NCBI GenBank assembly: GCA_041739525.1
Contig: JBGSNQ010000075.1
Span: 1-64,000, forward strand
DNA: 64,000 bases
From: DATJGR01 sp041739525
GTDB lineage: Bacteria; Pseudomonadota; Gammaproteobacteria; Pseudomonadales; Azotimanducaceae
Direction of reading: 5' to 3'
Every line of letters begins with the position of its first letter. Within the stretch, counting starts at the first letter, position 1. Below the pieces are notes generated by a model. That model was not told where the DNA came from. It searched no databases and was given only the letters and a program-made list of their open reading frames with translations. This document shows, piece by piece, positions 43,867 through 53,546 of this stretch. The position numbers and the translations under genes are program-made.

Positions 43867-44572
43867 GGTCGTCCCGCAGCGACGCATGGCCGAGCAGCCG
43901 TTCAGCTCGCCGGTTGATCCAATGGCTGACCAGCAGCGCGGATACAGCCAGCAGAATCGACAACAACGCGAGCCGCATTGCGGGAGCCTCTCCGTTCGGC
44001 ACGTTCGTGAAGCTGTAAATCGCGAGCGGCAATGTGCGCGTTTCACCGGGAATGTTGCCGACGAAGGCCATCGTCGCGCCGAACTCGCCGAGGCTGCGCG
44101 AAAAGCACAGCATGCTGCCGGCGACAATGCCAGGGAATGCCAACGGCAAGGTAATGGTGAGGAACGCGCGCCACGGCGTTGCGCCCAGAGTGGTCGCCGC
44201 CTGCTCGAGACGCACGTCGATCATCCGGAACGCAAGGCGCACCGGCTGCACCATCAGCGGAAACGCCATAACAGCCGAGGCGATTACCGCGCCTTTCCAG
44301 GTGAAGGCGATGACGATGCCGAACGTCGACAACAACCAGCTGCCAATCGGTCCTTGTGTACCGAGCAGCAACAATAGGAAGTAACCCGGCACCACCGGAG
44401 GCAACACCATGGGCAGCTGCACCATCGCATCGACGATCCATTTGCCGGGGAAGTTGCGCCGCGCGAGGAACCAGCCCACTGCTATTCCGATTGGCAGGCA
44501 ACCGGCAGTGGCGAACAGTGCAACGCGCGCCGAGAGCCAGAGCGCCTGCGACTCCGCCGGCGTCAGCTCCAT
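43853..44572 (-). CDS. modB: Molybdate ABC transporter permease ModB
   Basis: A 239-residue inner-membrane permease with about five or six helices. The EAA loop that contacts the ATPase is GATPWRAFLTITLPLAFPGI, and SLGEFGATMAFVGNIPGETRTLPLAIY is diagnostic of ModB. It lies between modA and modC. Confidence 0.92.
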   Translation of the reverse strand: MELTPAESQALWLSARVALFATAGCLPIGIAVGWFLARRNFPGKWIVDAMVQLPMVLPPVVPGYFLLLLLGTQGPIGSWLLSTFGIVIAFTWKGAVIASAVMAFPLMVQPVRLAFRMIDVRLEQAATTLGATPWRAFLTITLPLAFPGIVAGSMLCFSRSLGEFGATMAFVGNIPGETRTLPLAIYSFTNVPNGEAPAMRLALLSILLAVSALLVSHWINRRAERLLGHASLRDDHAAN

Positions 44573-44579
44573 CGATTGC

Positions 44580-45356
44580 TCATGGGGTCAACTTCGTGAA
44601 CCCGTATCTGGTGTAGATCGCCGCGGCTTCGGGTGAAGTGGTCATGAACTTCAGAAACGCAGCCGCGTCGGCACGACCGCCCTGCACCATGCCAACCGGG
44701 TAGACGATCGGCGTGTGCGTGGCTTCCGGGAAGGCAGCAATGACTTCGACCTTCTCGCTGATCTTCGCGTCGGTTGCGTAGACGATGCCTAGAGGACATT
44801 CGCCCCGCTCCACAAATGCGAGCGCGGTGCGCACATCGTCGGTACCGACGATGCGGCCTTGCAGGGAATCCCACCAGCCCAGGCTCTGCAGACTCTGTTG
44901 CGCATAAATCCCCACCGGCACGACGCCGGGTTCACCGGTGCAGAGCTTACCGGTGAATGCCGATGCAATGTCGAATCCCCGTTTCATTTCCACGTTGATC
45001 GATCGTCCTTTCGGCGCGATCAATACGAGTGTGTTACCGAGCAGATTGACGCGCGACCCCGTCGCGATGCGACCACGTTCGTCGAGATAGTCCATCCATT
45101 GCAAATCTGCGGAGGCGAAAATATCCGCCGGCGCGCCTGAATCGATCTGTTTGGCAAGTGCCGACGATGATGCGAATGCAAGACTCGGCTCCGGATGGCC
45201 AGTTTGCTTCCACGCCGTACCGACATCGGTTAACGCATTGGTGAGGCTCGCTGCCGCAAAGACACGTGCGGGCTCCTCTGCGCGTGCACTCAACGAAGCA
45301 ACCAACAAGCCGATCAGGGCGACGATTCGCAGCAGTCCGCAAGGGTTCTTGAACAT
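44580..45356 (-). CDS. modA: Molybdate-binding periplasmic protein ModA
   Basis: A 258-residue substrate-binding protein with a signal peptide (about 1-26, ending ARAEE). The segments VFAAASLTNALTDVGTAWK and FASSSALAKQIDSGAPADIFASAD are the molybdate-contacting loops of ModA. It is the first gene of modABC; the ModE-box-like sequence lies 28 bp upstream of its start. Confidence 0.93.
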   Translation of the reverse strand: MFKNPCGLLRIVALIGLLVASLSARAEEPARVFAAASLTNALTDVGTAWKQTGHPEPSLAFASSSALAKQIDSGAPADIFASADLQWMDYLDERGRIATGSRVNLLGNTLVLIAPKGRSINVEMKRGFDIASAFTGKLCTGEPGVVPVGIYAQQSLQSLGWWDSLQGRIVGTDDVRTALAFVERGECPLGIVYATDAKISEKVEVIAAFPEATHTPIVYPVGMVQGGRADAAAFLKFMTTSPEAAAIYTRYGFTKLTP

Positions 45357-45383
45357 GAACTATGGCGCTCCGTGGACATTCAC

Positions 45384-45411
45384 ATCGATATATAGTCTCA
45401 TACATACCGCT
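45384..45411. promoter_or_regulatory. ModE operator (ModE box)
   Basis: The sequence ATCGATATATA-GTCTCA-TACATACCGCT fits the ModE consensus ATCGnTATATA-N6-TATATAnCGAT with two differences in the right half. It lies in the shared 146-bp intergenic region between divergent modA and the porin gene. Confidence 0.75.
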
Positions 45412-45502
45412 TTTCGAAGTCAATTCGGTTTCGAATCGCAGTTCGATACACGGTTTTTCAATGACCGTTCCGATGCACATTCCTGAGGGGAGCTCAAGAT
45501 AA

Positions 45503-46801
45503 ATGCGACTGTGGTCAGTGTTCCTGGCTGTACTGTTTTCCATCGCCCTGGCGGCGCCGACAGCGTATGGAAAGGACGATCTGTTGGAGACGTTGGCGCA
45601 GAAAGGCGTCATCACGATGGCCGAATACGAGAAGCTGAAGGCGCAACGAAAAACCGAAGTGACGATGACGACCGACGATGGGTTCAAGTTCACGTCAGGT
45701 GACAACTCCGCATCGATACAGATCGGCACCTTGCAGCAGTTCGACCTGGCGGCCTACGATGAAGACGACGCAAAACTCTCCAACGGCACTGATCTGCGTC
45801 GGTCCCGCTTGTCGCTCGGCGGAACATTCCTCACGGACTGGCAATATCGAGTCGAATACGAGTTCGTGGGCACGTCAGGTATCACCGACGCGTACGTCGC
45901 CTACACGCGCCTCAAACCCTTCATCGTGACCGCCGGCCAGTTCAAACAGCCCTTCGGGATGGAGGCGTTGTCTGCAGACAAGGGGACCACGTTCATGGAG
46001 CGCGGCCTTCCGTTCGCTTTCATCACGACGCGTGCGCCCGGGTTGATGATCGGTTCATCCGCAACGCATTGGACCGCAGCGGCCGGCATCTTCGGCGAAC
46101 CCGTCGGCAATGCGAATACGGCGCCTGCAGGCGACGAAGGTTATGGCGCCGTCGGTCGCGTAACGTACGCACCGTTTGCGACGGATAACCACGTGATGCA
46201 TTTCGGCTTGGGTTACGTCTACCGCGAGCCGACACAGGACAACAGCTCCAACGTGTCCGGCCCCAAGTTCGAAACGGTGCGGTTCCGCAGCAAGCCGGAG
46301 TCGAACGTGCTGCAGCAGCGCTTCGTCGACACGGGTGAACTCGTGAACGTCGAGCAGTACACCATCGGCGGTGCGGAGTTCGCGATGCAGTGGGACACGC
46401 TTACGTGGCAAAGCGAGTATCAATGGACAAACGTAGACCGGAATAACAACAACGACCTCACGTTCGAAGGCTACTACTCGCAGATCGCCTACACGCTGAC
46501 CGGCGAGGTACGTCCTTACAAGACCGACCGCGGTGTGTTCGACGGCATCCGCCCGAATCGGAACTTCGACAAAGGCGGCTGGGGTGCGTTCGAGATCGCC
46601 TACCGCTTGAGCGGCATCGATCTCAACAACGAGAACATCAACGGCGGGAAGTTACACGACGCCACTTACGCACTGAACTGGTATCTGAACCAGTTCCTGC
46701 GCATCAGCTTCAACATCGTCGATGTACTCGAAGTGGATGGCGGCGCGTTCAACGGAGATGAGCCGATGATCTACCAGATGCGCTTCCAGCTGGCGATGTG
46801 A
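45503..46801 (+). CDS. OprO/OprP-type oxyanion-selective porin
   Basis: A 432-residue outer-membrane barrel with a signal peptide (about 1-23). After a short N-terminal helix (LAQKGVITMAEYEKLKAQ), the barrel begins with DDGFKFTSGDNSASIQIG, and LRRSRLSLGGTFLTDWQYRVEYEF and AGQFKQPFGME are typical of the phosphate-selective porin family. It ends with Met after an aromatic-rich strand. The family passes phosphate, pyrophosphate and other oxyanions. It is divergent from modABC with the ModE-box-like sequence between them, which suggests molybdate control and possibly molybdate or tungstate passage. Confidence 0.88.
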   Translation: MRLWSVFLAVLFSIALAAPTAYGKDDLLETLAQKGVITMAEYEKLKAQRKTEVTMTTDDGFKFTSGDNSASIQIGTLQQFDLAAYDEDDAKLSNGTDLRRSRLSLGGTFLTDWQYRVEYEFVGTSGITDAYVAYTRLKPFIVTAGQFKQPFGMEALSADKGTTFMERGLPFAFITTRAPGLMIGSSATHWTAAAGIFGEPVGNANTAPAGDEGYGAVGRVTYAPFATDNHVMHFGLGYVYREPTQDNSSNVSGPKFETVRFRSKPESNVLQQRFVDTGELVNVEQYTIGGAEFAMQWDTLTWQSEYQWTNVDRNNNNDLTFEGYYSQIAYTLTGEVRPYKTDRGVFDGIRPNRNFDKGGWGAFEIAYRLSGIDLNNENINGGKLHDATYALNWYLNQFLRISFNIVDVLEVDGGAFNGDEPMIYQMRFQLAM

Positions 46802-46954
46802 CCGTGGCTATCCGAGTTGTCGTTGTCGGGTTGTTGCCGGGTATCGGATCCGGATCATCCGCCGCCGATACGCCCGGCTGCGAGCGCACCGAAGCTCGAA
46901 GTGGGCAGGCTCTACGAGTTCGGGCGAACAAAGCTCGCCGTTACAACAATGCCG

Positions 46955-48511
46955 TCAGCAGCCGGCACCGTTCACTGACGCATCAACCGCGGTATTCGCC
47001 GCAACGTCGCAACCCGCGCTGGGTGACGACGAAGCGATGGTGGCGCCGCCGATCTGCCAGCTGGCACGCATGGCTTCTACTTCCTGCAACCGCTGCTTGA
47101 ATGCGCGCAGGTCTTCGCCGGCGAGCGACTCGCCCGCCGGTAGGCGCACGCCGCGTGGATTCATCTGCCGGCCACCCACGAGCACCTCATAGTGCAGATG
47201 AGGACCGGTTGCGCGACCGGTGGCGCCGACATAACCGATCACCTGGCCTTGCTTGACGCGCGTGCCTTTCGCCACGCCCCTCGCAAAGCCCGTTAGATGC
47301 GCATACGCGGTGCCATATTTCGAAGTGTGCTGAATGCGGATGTAGTTGCCATAGCTGCCGCCGTTGCCGGCAACCTGAACTACGCCATCGCCCGCAGCCC
47401 GTACCGGCGTTCCGCGCGGAGCGGCGAAATCGACGCCGCGATGCATGCGCGTGTAGCCGAGGACCGGATGGAAGCGCATCCCGTAGCTGGACGAAATGCG
47501 CGTTGCGTCGACCGGTGTTTGCAACAGCGCTTTGCGAATCGAGCGACCGTCGCGTGAAAACAGGTCCGATACGCCGCTGTGCGGAGTGAAGCGGTAATAC
47601 TCCTTCTCCTTGCCGCGCAACACGAGCTTCGCGTAATACAGCTCGCCTGATTTACCGAAATCGCCTTTCGAATCCGTATACGTGTCGTAGAGCAGCTCGA
47701 ATTGATCGCCGGCGCGTATGTCGCGCTGGAAATCCACTTCGAAACTGAACAGCGCAATCGCTTCGACGAGTGTGTCATGCGGTACCCCCGCCGCAGTCGC
47801 CGCGTTGAACAGGCCGTTGTCGATCGTGCCGCTGGCGAGATTGCTCCGGCGGTGCAATGCGTGCGGGATGGTGACCGCAAGGAACGGGTCACCCTTCTCG
47901 GATTCGCGCCGTGTCACTTTGATTTCGCGTTCCACGCTCGGCTGGAATGCAACCGCCTGCAGCGTGGCAAGCCGCGGCGGATCTTGTGGCTGCAGCGTGA
48001 CATGCAGCGTCCAGCCCGGCTTCACGTCCCGCGCTTTGAACACCGGCCCCAACGCGCGCACTGCGGCGTACGCGTCGGACATCACGATACCCGCCTGCGC
48101 GAGCAATGCGATCAACGTGTCACCCGGCTCCACCGTGAGTTCGAGCGACATCGGAACATGCTCGTTAGCACGATTGTCTGGCGCGATCAGGCGATTGATC
48201 GCCAGCCCGGATTTCGCGACTACTGCCTCCGGGGAGACGAGTTGCGGGTGGTACGGTTTCGGGGCCTCGGTGACGACTGCGCCGGCACGTTGCGATGAAT
48301 CGAGACCGATCAGCAGCACCGCCATCAATAGGGTGAGGCCGATGTGGCGATTGAAGCGCGGGCGAGGACGGTGCGGCGGCGCAGCTGGTCGCTGATCGCC
48401 CGCCACTCTCAGTGCCCCGCTCGCAGTCGGGAGACGGACGCGCGCGGCAGTGGAGCGTGACTGTCGGCCGCGGACCAGGCCTTCGTCGATGTCGTCAGAC
48501 GTTTCATCCAT
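46955..48511 (-). CDS. M23 family metallopeptidase (MepM-like)
   Basis: A 518-residue cell-wall endopeptidase from ATG at 48511 with GGAGG six bases upstream. A membrane anchor lies at about 58-75 (HIGLTLLMAVLLIGLDSSQ). A periplasmic OapA/Csd3-type region follows (VEPGDTLIALLAQAGI; GTIDNGLFNAATAAG; FDLLYDTYTDSKG-like). The C-terminal LytM domain has MHRGVDFAAPRGTPV (HxxxD zinc ligands) and HLHYEVLVGG. It cleaves peptide crosslinks during wall growth. The last 20 residues are not conserved and contain two Cys. Confidence 0.88.
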   Translation of the reverse strand: MDETSDDIDEGLVRGRQSRSTAARVRLPTASGALRVAGDQRPAAPPHRPRPRFNRHIGLTLLMAVLLIGLDSSQRAGAVVTEAPKPYHPQLVSPEAVVAKSGLAINRLIAPDNRANEHVPMSLELTVEPGDTLIALLAQAGIVMSDAYAAVRALGPVFKARDVKPGWTLHVTLQPQDPPRLATLQAVAFQPSVEREIKVTRRESEKGDPFLAVTIPHALHRRSNLASGTIDNGLFNAATAAGVPHDTLVEAIALFSFEVDFQRDIRAGDQFELLYDTYTDSKGDFGKSGELYYAKLVLRGKEKEYYRFTPHSGVSDLFSRDGRSIRKALLQTPVDATRISSSYGMRFHPVLGYTRMHRGVDFAAPRGTPVRAAGDGVVQVAGNGGSYGNYIRIQHTSKYGTAYAHLTGFARGVAKGTRVKQGQVIGYVGATGRATGPHLHYEVLVGGRQMNPRGVRLPAGESLAGEDLRAFKQRLQEVEAMRASWQIGGATIASSSPSAGCDVAANTAVDASVNGAGC

Positions 48512-49097
48512 GCCTCCGGACCCATTTCGATACCGCTCATTTCGAAGCCCTGACGGCAAATATAGCTACGCTTCCGGCAAAGGGTTGGGAGATTGCCTTC
48601 AGATCGTTGGAAGAATGCCGTGGCATTGTGGGGCCGGGCCGTACAAATCGGTCCGGGGATCATAGGGGACACCGAATACGGCCCGCCACCCGAAAAGGTG
48701 GGATTGGCCACATCGATGCGCAAATGTCCCTGTTTGTTTTCGAACACGGTACCGGGGAAAAGCCAAAACTCGCTGTAATCCTATCCGTGCGCGCACCACG
48801 AAACGTTGACGGACTCGATGAACGCAGCGATGCGTTCGGGTCTTCCCGAACGACCACGGAGCTGCGAACGGCAGGTGATATCAAAGCAACGTTGCGCGCG
48901 GCCGCGAGACTACCCATCAATACCGATGCTGGCAAACCCGATGCGGGATTCACTTCGGGATTGCCCGACAATCCAGGGGCGCGAATCGCGCATCAACGCG
49001 TGTCTATTCGTGATCGCGCTCGCACTTTCGGCACCGTCACACAACGTTCATGGCGTCGTCATCGGATTGCCATACCGTGCGCATACGCTGCGCAGGC
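48512..49097. other. Region without a recognisable gene
   Basis: About 580 bp between the divergent peptidase and LpxH-like genes. Open frames on both strands (for example plus 48779-49101) have no recognised motif. A perfect hairpin, CGTTCGGG-TCTT-CCCGAACG, lies at 48833-48852 without a T-tract. Confidence 0.5.
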
Positions 49098-49928
49098 ATG
49101 AATACAAAACCCTCGTTCCCCGCACGCGAACCCTCCAAGACCCACTACCGCACGATCTTCCTCTCCGACATACATCTGGGCACGCGCGGTTGCCGTGCCG
49201 ACCTCCTGCTCGAGTTCCTGAAGACGCATACCTGCGATCAACTGTATCTGGTCGGCGACATCATCGACGGCTGGCGATTCAAGACGGGTTTCTATTGGCC
49301 CCAGACGCATACGAATGTGATGCGGCGTTTCCTCACATTGTCGAAGCGCGGCACGCAGGTCACCTACGTTACGGGCAATCACGACGAGTTCCTGCGCAAA
49401 TACTCCGACATGGAGATCGGCAACATCCGCGTGGTGGATGAAGCGGTGCATCGCGCGCGGAACGACAAACGTTTTCTGGTGACGCACGGCGACGCCTACG
49501 ACGTGGTTACCCGTTATCACCGCTGGGTAGCGCTATTGGGTGGGCTCGGCTACGACATGCTGATTTCGTTGAACGCCCAGCTGAACCGATGGCGCGCCGA
49601 GTTCGGATACGGCTACTGGTCGCTGTCGGCATGGGTGAAGTATCGAGTGAAGCGCGCGGTGAGCTTCGTGAGCGGCTTCGAAGAGGCGGTGAGCCACGAT
49701 TGTCGCCAACGGGGATTCGATGGCGTGGTGTGCGGCCACATTCACCATGCCGAAATTGCCGATTACGACGGCATCCGTTACATGAATTGCGGCGATTGGG
49801 TGGAATCGTGCACGGCACTCGTCGAGGACGAGCGCGGCGAGTTCAAGGTGATCCGTTGGGCGGACGAGATGAACGCCGCTGCCAACACCCCGGTACCACT
49901 TTCGATAGCGCAACGGTTGCGTGCTTGA
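49098..49928 (+). CDS. UDP-2,3-diacylglucosamine diphosphatase-like metallophosphoesterase
   Basis: A 276-residue calcineurin-like phosphoesterase from ATG at 49098. The metal-binding blocks are FLSDIHLG, LVGDIIDGW, TGNHDEF, VTHGDAYD and CGHIHHAE, the LpxH/LpxH2 pattern. LpxH makes lipid X in lipid A synthesis. The length and the paired glycosyltransferase resemble the LpxH2-type group, whose exact substrate is less certain. Its stop overlaps the TTG start of the next gene. Confidence 0.85.
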   Translation: MNTKPSFPAREPSKTHYRTIFLSDIHLGTRGCRADLLLEFLKTHTCDQLYLVGDIIDGWRFKTGFYWPQTHTNVMRRFLTLSKRGTQVTYVTGNHDEFLRKYSDMEIGNIRVVDEAVHRARNDKRFLVTHGDAYDVVTRYHRWVALLGGLGYDMLISLNAQLNRWRAEFGYGYWSLSAWVKYRVKRAVSFVSGFEEAVSHDCRQRGFDGVVCGHIHHAEIADYDGIRYMNCGDWVESCTALVEDERGEFKVIRWADEMNAAANTPVPLSIAQRLRA

Positions 49929-50941
49929 AGCTGCTGCTGATCACCGATGCGTGGGAGCCGCAGACAAACGGCGTGGTCACCACGCTGAAGCAGGTCATCC
50001 CACACTTGAATGGTCGCGGCGTCGAGGTGGTAGTGGTGCATCCCGGCGAGTTTACAACCGCCGCGTTACCCGGTTACCCCGAGATCCGGATCGTTCTGGA
50101 CGCATGGCGCGTCGGACGCCGGATTCGGCAAGAGCACGCCGACACCATTCACATCGCCACCGAAGGTCCGTTGGGGATTGCGGCGCGTATCCACCTCACG
50201 CGCCGTTCGATCCCGTTCGCCACGTCGCTTCATACCAAATTCCCCGAGTACGTGTCGGCACGCACCGGATTGCCGCCATCCATCGGGTACGCGTTCTTAC
50301 GCTGGTTCCATAGGCCCGCCGCGACCACTCTGGTTACAACGGCATCGCACAAACGTGAGCTGCAAAGCCGGGGTCTTCAACATCTCGCGGTATGGGGCCG
50401 CGGTGTAGATACAGTGTCGTTCGCTCCGTGCCGTCTCACTCCACGCGATCGACCCAAGCTCCTTTACGTGGGTCGTATCGCAGTCGAGAAGAATCTCGAG
50501 GCATTTCTGGATTTGCAGTGCGACGCTACCAAGGTGGTTGTAGGCGACGGTCCCGCGCGCGCAGAACTTCAGGCGCGCTATCCGAACGTACAGTGGGTCG
50601 GTTATCGATATGGGGCCGAACTCACCGCGTACTACGCGGACGCCGACGTACTCGTGTTCCCCTCCCGCACCGATACGTTCGGCCTCGTCATGCTCGAGGC
50701 AATGGCGTGCGGAACACCGGTGGCCGCGTATCCGGTTACCGGACCGGTAGACGTGGTCGTCGACGGCATCAACGGCGCGCTCGATGCCGAACTCGGCGCC
50801 GCGGTTCGACGCGCTCTAACGGTTGATCGAAGGGGATGCCGAAGCTTCGCGTTACAGCACGGCTGGGAAGCGATCGCCGAGAGAATGCTGTCCCATCAGA
50901 CGCCGATCGATCGGCTCGACGCGAACTTATATCCAATCTGA
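49925..50941 (+). CDS. Glycosyltransferase family 4
   Basis: A 338-residue GT-B enzyme starting with TTG at 49925, which overlaps the upstream stop as TTGA. The N-terminus LLLITDAWEPQTNGVVTTL is the MgtA/PimB-type acceptor domain. The nucleotide-sugar site contains YVGRIAVEKNLEAFLDL and FPSRTDTFGLVMLEAMACGTPVAAYPVTGP, with the EX7E motif. It probably transfers a hexose or mannose to a lipid acceptor and works with the coupled phosphoesterase. Confidence 0.87.
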   Translation: MKLLLITDAWEPQTNGVVTTLKQVIPHLNGRGVEVVVVHPGEFTTAALPGYPEIRIVLDAWRVGRRIRQEHADTIHIATEGPLGIAARIHLTRRSIPFATSLHTKFPEYVSARTGLPPSIGYAFLRWFHRPAATTLVTTASHKRELQSRGLQHLAVWGRGVDTVSFAPCRLTPRDRPKLLYVGRIAVEKNLEAFLDLQCDATKVVVGDGPARAELQARYPNVQWVGYRYGAELTAYYADADVLVFPSRTDTFGLVMLEAMACGTPVAAYPVTGPVDVVVDGINGALDAELGAAVRRALTVDRRGCRSFALQHGWEAIAERMLSHQTPIDRLDANLYPI

Positions 50942-50964
50942 GACTACGTTCGTAATATATTGAT

Positions 50965-52203
50965 TTATATATACTTATGAAGACCTTCTTCGATCCATTC
51001 TAAGGCACCAAGACCCGCCTGCCTTCCGGTCGCGAAGCAGGCTGTCAGCAGGTAGCCCCCGGTCGGCGCCTCCCAATCGAGCATTTCGCCGGCACAGAAC
51101 GTCCCAGGCAACGCCCTCACCATCAGACGTCGATCGAGCGCATCGAAGCTGACGCCACCGGCACTGCTGATGGCTTCCGCGATGGGCCGCACAGCGATCA
51201 AACGGATAGGCAGCGCTTTGATCGAGGCAACCAGCGCCTCCGTATCGGCAAACCGATCCGGCGTCAGCACTTCTCGCAACAGTCCCAGCTTTACACCACG
51301 CAAGCCCGTAGTCCGTTCGAGGTGACGAGACCAGCTGCTGGAACCGCGCGGCCGGGTCAACTCGTTGGAGAGTCGTCGGTCCGTTCGATCGGGCGCGAGG
51401 TCGATCCACAACAGTGCCTCGCCCCGCTTTTCGATGGCCTTGCGCAGTTGCGGCGCGAGTGCGTAAACGACACTGCCTTCGATACCGCCTGCGGTAATCA
51501 CGAGTTCACCCGTTCGGCGCGCTCGTACCCCGCTCTCGTCGAGCACTTCGACAGCCACAGTCTTTACGGGGTGCCCCGCGTAACGCGTTCGAAATGTCCC
51601 ACTCCAGGCCACGTCGAAGCCGCAATTCGCACTGCGAAGCGGAGCAACGGCAATGCCTTGCGATTCGAGCAAACCGACCCATGCCCCATCGGACCCCAAC
51701 CGCGGCCAACTGGCACCGCCAAGTGCGAGCACGGTTGCTGCGGGGCACGCTTCGATTTCGCCCTCGGGCGTAGCAAACACCAACGACGCGCCGTGCTGCG
51801 AGTGACGCCAGCCCACCCACCGATGGCGCGTGTGAAATGTCACGCCGGCGTGACGCAACCGGTGCAGCCACGCGCGCAATAGCGGCGCGGCCTTCATATC
51901 GGTAGGAAAAACCCGGCCGGAGGTGCCAACGAAGGTTTCAACGCCGAGTTGTCGTGCCCAGTCCCGCAGCGCTTCGGGGGCAAACTCTTCGATGGCGCTC
52001 TGGAGCTGAGTGCGCGCCGAACCGTATCGCGACAGAAACGACTCATGGATCTCCGCGTGTGTAAGGTTCAGTCCACCTTTTCCCGCGAGTAGGAACTTGC
52101 GCCCGACCGATGGCATCGCGTCGTACACATCGACCGCACAACCACCTTCGGCCAGCACCTGCGCTGCCATCAGACCAGCCGGCCCGCCGCCGATCACCGC
52201 CAC
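50965..52203 (-). CDS. NAD(P)/FAD-dependent oxidoreductase, HI0933/YhiN family (TIGR03862-like)
   Basis: A 412-residue flavoprotein starting with GTG at 52203. The dinucleotide-binding GGGPAGLMAAQVLAEGG is at the N-terminus; GRKFLLAGKGGLNLTH is the family signature. The C-terminus has FCAGEMLDWEAPTGGYLLTACFATGRQAG, the second FAD contact. The physiological substrate is unknown. It is the last gene of a three-gene operon (monooxygenase, S4, flavoprotein) and convergent with the glycosyltransferase. Confidence 0.88.
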   Translation of the reverse strand: MAVIGGGPAGLMAAQVLAEGGCAVDVYDAMPSVGRKFLLAGKGGLNLTHAEIHESFLSRYGSARTQLQSAIEEFAPEALRDWARQLGVETFVGTSGRVFPTDMKAAPLLRAWLHRLRHAGVTFHTRHRWVGWRHSQHGASLVFATPEGEIEACPAATVLALGGASWPRLGSDGAWVGLLESQGIAVAPLRSANCGFDVAWSGTFRTRYAGHPVKTVAVEVLDESGVRARRTGELVITAGGIEGSVVYALAPQLRKAIEKRGEALLWIDLAPDRTDRRLSNELTRPRGSSSWSRHLERTTGLRGVKLGLLREVLTPDRFADTEALVASIKALPIRLIAVRPIAEAISSAGGVSFDALDRRLMVRALPGTFCAGEMLDWEAPTGGYLLTACFATGRQAGLGALEWIEEGLHKYI

Positions 52204-52211
52204 GCGACGCG

Positions 52212-52439
52212 CTACGGCGCCCCCTCGATCACGCGGATCAGGTTGGCGTTCACCGCAACGGTCTGTCCCGCTCGAATCTTGCAGGTTTTCCGTAGTTCCG
52301 GTTGTCCGTCGACACTCACCTGTCCGCTCGCGACCAATGCCTTCGCGCTACCGCCGCTATCCGCGAGGCCGGTTACCTTCAGCAGCGCGGCGAGCGCGAT
52401 GTGGTCGCCGCGCAGTTCGAAGTCGATCGATTGACTCAT
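52212..52439 (-). CDS. S4 domain RNA-binding protein (YbcJ-like)
   Basis: A 75-residue protein that is almost entirely one S4 fold (LAALLKVTGLADSGGSAKALVASGQVSVDGQPELRKTCKIRAG, split across the domain). YbcJ-type proteins bind RNA; their role is undefined. The start overlaps the monooxygenase stop (ATGA) and the stop is 8 bp before the flavoprotein start. Confidence 0.88.
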   Translation of the reverse strand: MSQSIDFELRGDHIALAALLKVTGLADSGGSAKALVASGQVSVDGQPELRKTCKIRAGQTVAVNANLIRVIEGAP

Positions 52440-53446
52440 GATTCCGCGGCAGCCGATTGGCTGCCGAGCCCGAATTCACGCGCCAACAACTCGTAGGAGC
52501 GGCGCCGTATCGCAGGATCGTACGTCCAGGTGTTAACGACGAGTTCATCCAGGCCATAGGTGTCGGCGAGCGCGCGGAGTTTGGTGGCCACCTGCGCCGC
52601 ATCGCCGACGAACGATTTGCGATGCGTCGCCTCGAGTGACGCCATTTCATCGGGAGTGAACCCGTGCGCAGCGATGACGTCGGGCGACTGTAGCGGACCG
52701 AGCGCCCCGCGCATGCGGTCGATTCGCCAGCGATCGCGGCTCAGCGCGTGATGCCGCGCCACTGCATCGTCGTCAGCGGCAAGCGCCCATACACACAGCG
52801 TTGCCTGCGGCTTCGGCCGCTCCTCCGTAGGCTTGTACATCGAGTGATAAAGGCGCATCGCTTCCTCGGTACCCTCCCCGTCGCTGAAGAAATACGCGTA
52901 GGCGTATGGGAGACCGAAGTGGGCGGCGAGCTGGGCGCCGTAGTTGGAGCTACCCAGAATCCAGATATCGGGGACCGTCGCGCCGCGGGGATGCGCGATG
53001 ACTCCTTTGTATGCAGCACCGGACAACCATGCGTGCAGGTCGCGCACCTGCTCCGGAAACCGTTCGGCCGCGGAATACGCGTTCGGGTTCAGCAACAGTG
53101 CCGTGGTCATGTCCGCGCCGGGCGCCCGTCCGACACCCAGATCCACCCGGCCCGGCGCGAGCGCATCGAGAACGCGGAATTGCTCGGCCACCTTCAGCGC
53201 CGAGTAGTGCGGCAACATCACGCCCGCGCTGCCGATGCGGATGCGACGGGTTCGCGCGGCGATTGCGGCGAGCAGAATTTCGGGCGCGGTTCCGACGATG
53301 GTCGGAAGACTGTGATGCTCGCTCAACCAGAACCGGTGATAGCCAAGAGATTCGCACCAGGGCGCAAGTTCCAGCGTGCTGCGAATGGCCGCGTCTTCGT
53401 TCTGACCGGCAACCGCGATCGATTGGTCGAGTACGGATAACTTCAT
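52436..53446 (-). CDS. LLM class flavin-dependent oxidoreductase
   Basis: A 336-residue luciferase-like monooxygenase from ATG at 53446 (MKLSVLDQSI). Motifs include WLSEHHSLPTIVGTAPEILLA, the family signature, then IGSAGVMLPHYSALKVAEQFRVLDALAPGRVDLG. This subgroup (TIGR03558-like) is widespread and its substrate unknown. In-frame ATG far upstream would run antisense to the MFS gene and is rejected. It heads the three-gene operon. Confidence 0.9.
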   Translation of the reverse strand: MKLSVLDQSIAVAGQNEDAAIRSTLELAPWCESLGYHRFWLSEHHSLPTIVGTAPEILLAAIAARTRRIRIGSAGVMLPHYSALKVAEQFRVLDALAPGRVDLGVGRAPGADMTTALLLNPNAYSAAERFPEQVRDLHAWLSGAAYKGVIAHPRGATVPDIWILGSSNYGAQLAAHFGLPYAYAYFFSDGEGTEEAMRLYHSMYKPTEERPKPQATLCVWALAADDDAVARHHALSRDRWRIDRMRGALGPLQSPDVIAAHGFTPDEMASLEATHRKSFVGDAAQVATKLRALADTYGLDELVVNTWTYDPAIRRRSYELLAREFGLGSQSAAAES

Positions 53447-53546
53447 GGTGCGTGAATGATACGGGCAATCGTCGGACGCGCCATGCATCGGCGTGCTCTC
53501 CTCCCGTACACTTGGCGTCCAATCGACGTAACGCCGCGCAGTTGTC

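Noticed and set aside
46798..47100. Plus-strand frame after the porin stop, with a hydrophobic start
   Set aside because: It runs deep into the coding region of the M23 peptidase on the opposite strand and has no motif.
48412..49101. Long plus-strand frame overlapping the M23 N-terminus
   Set aside because: Antisense to the peptidase for its first part and no recognisable domain; treated as a shadow frame.
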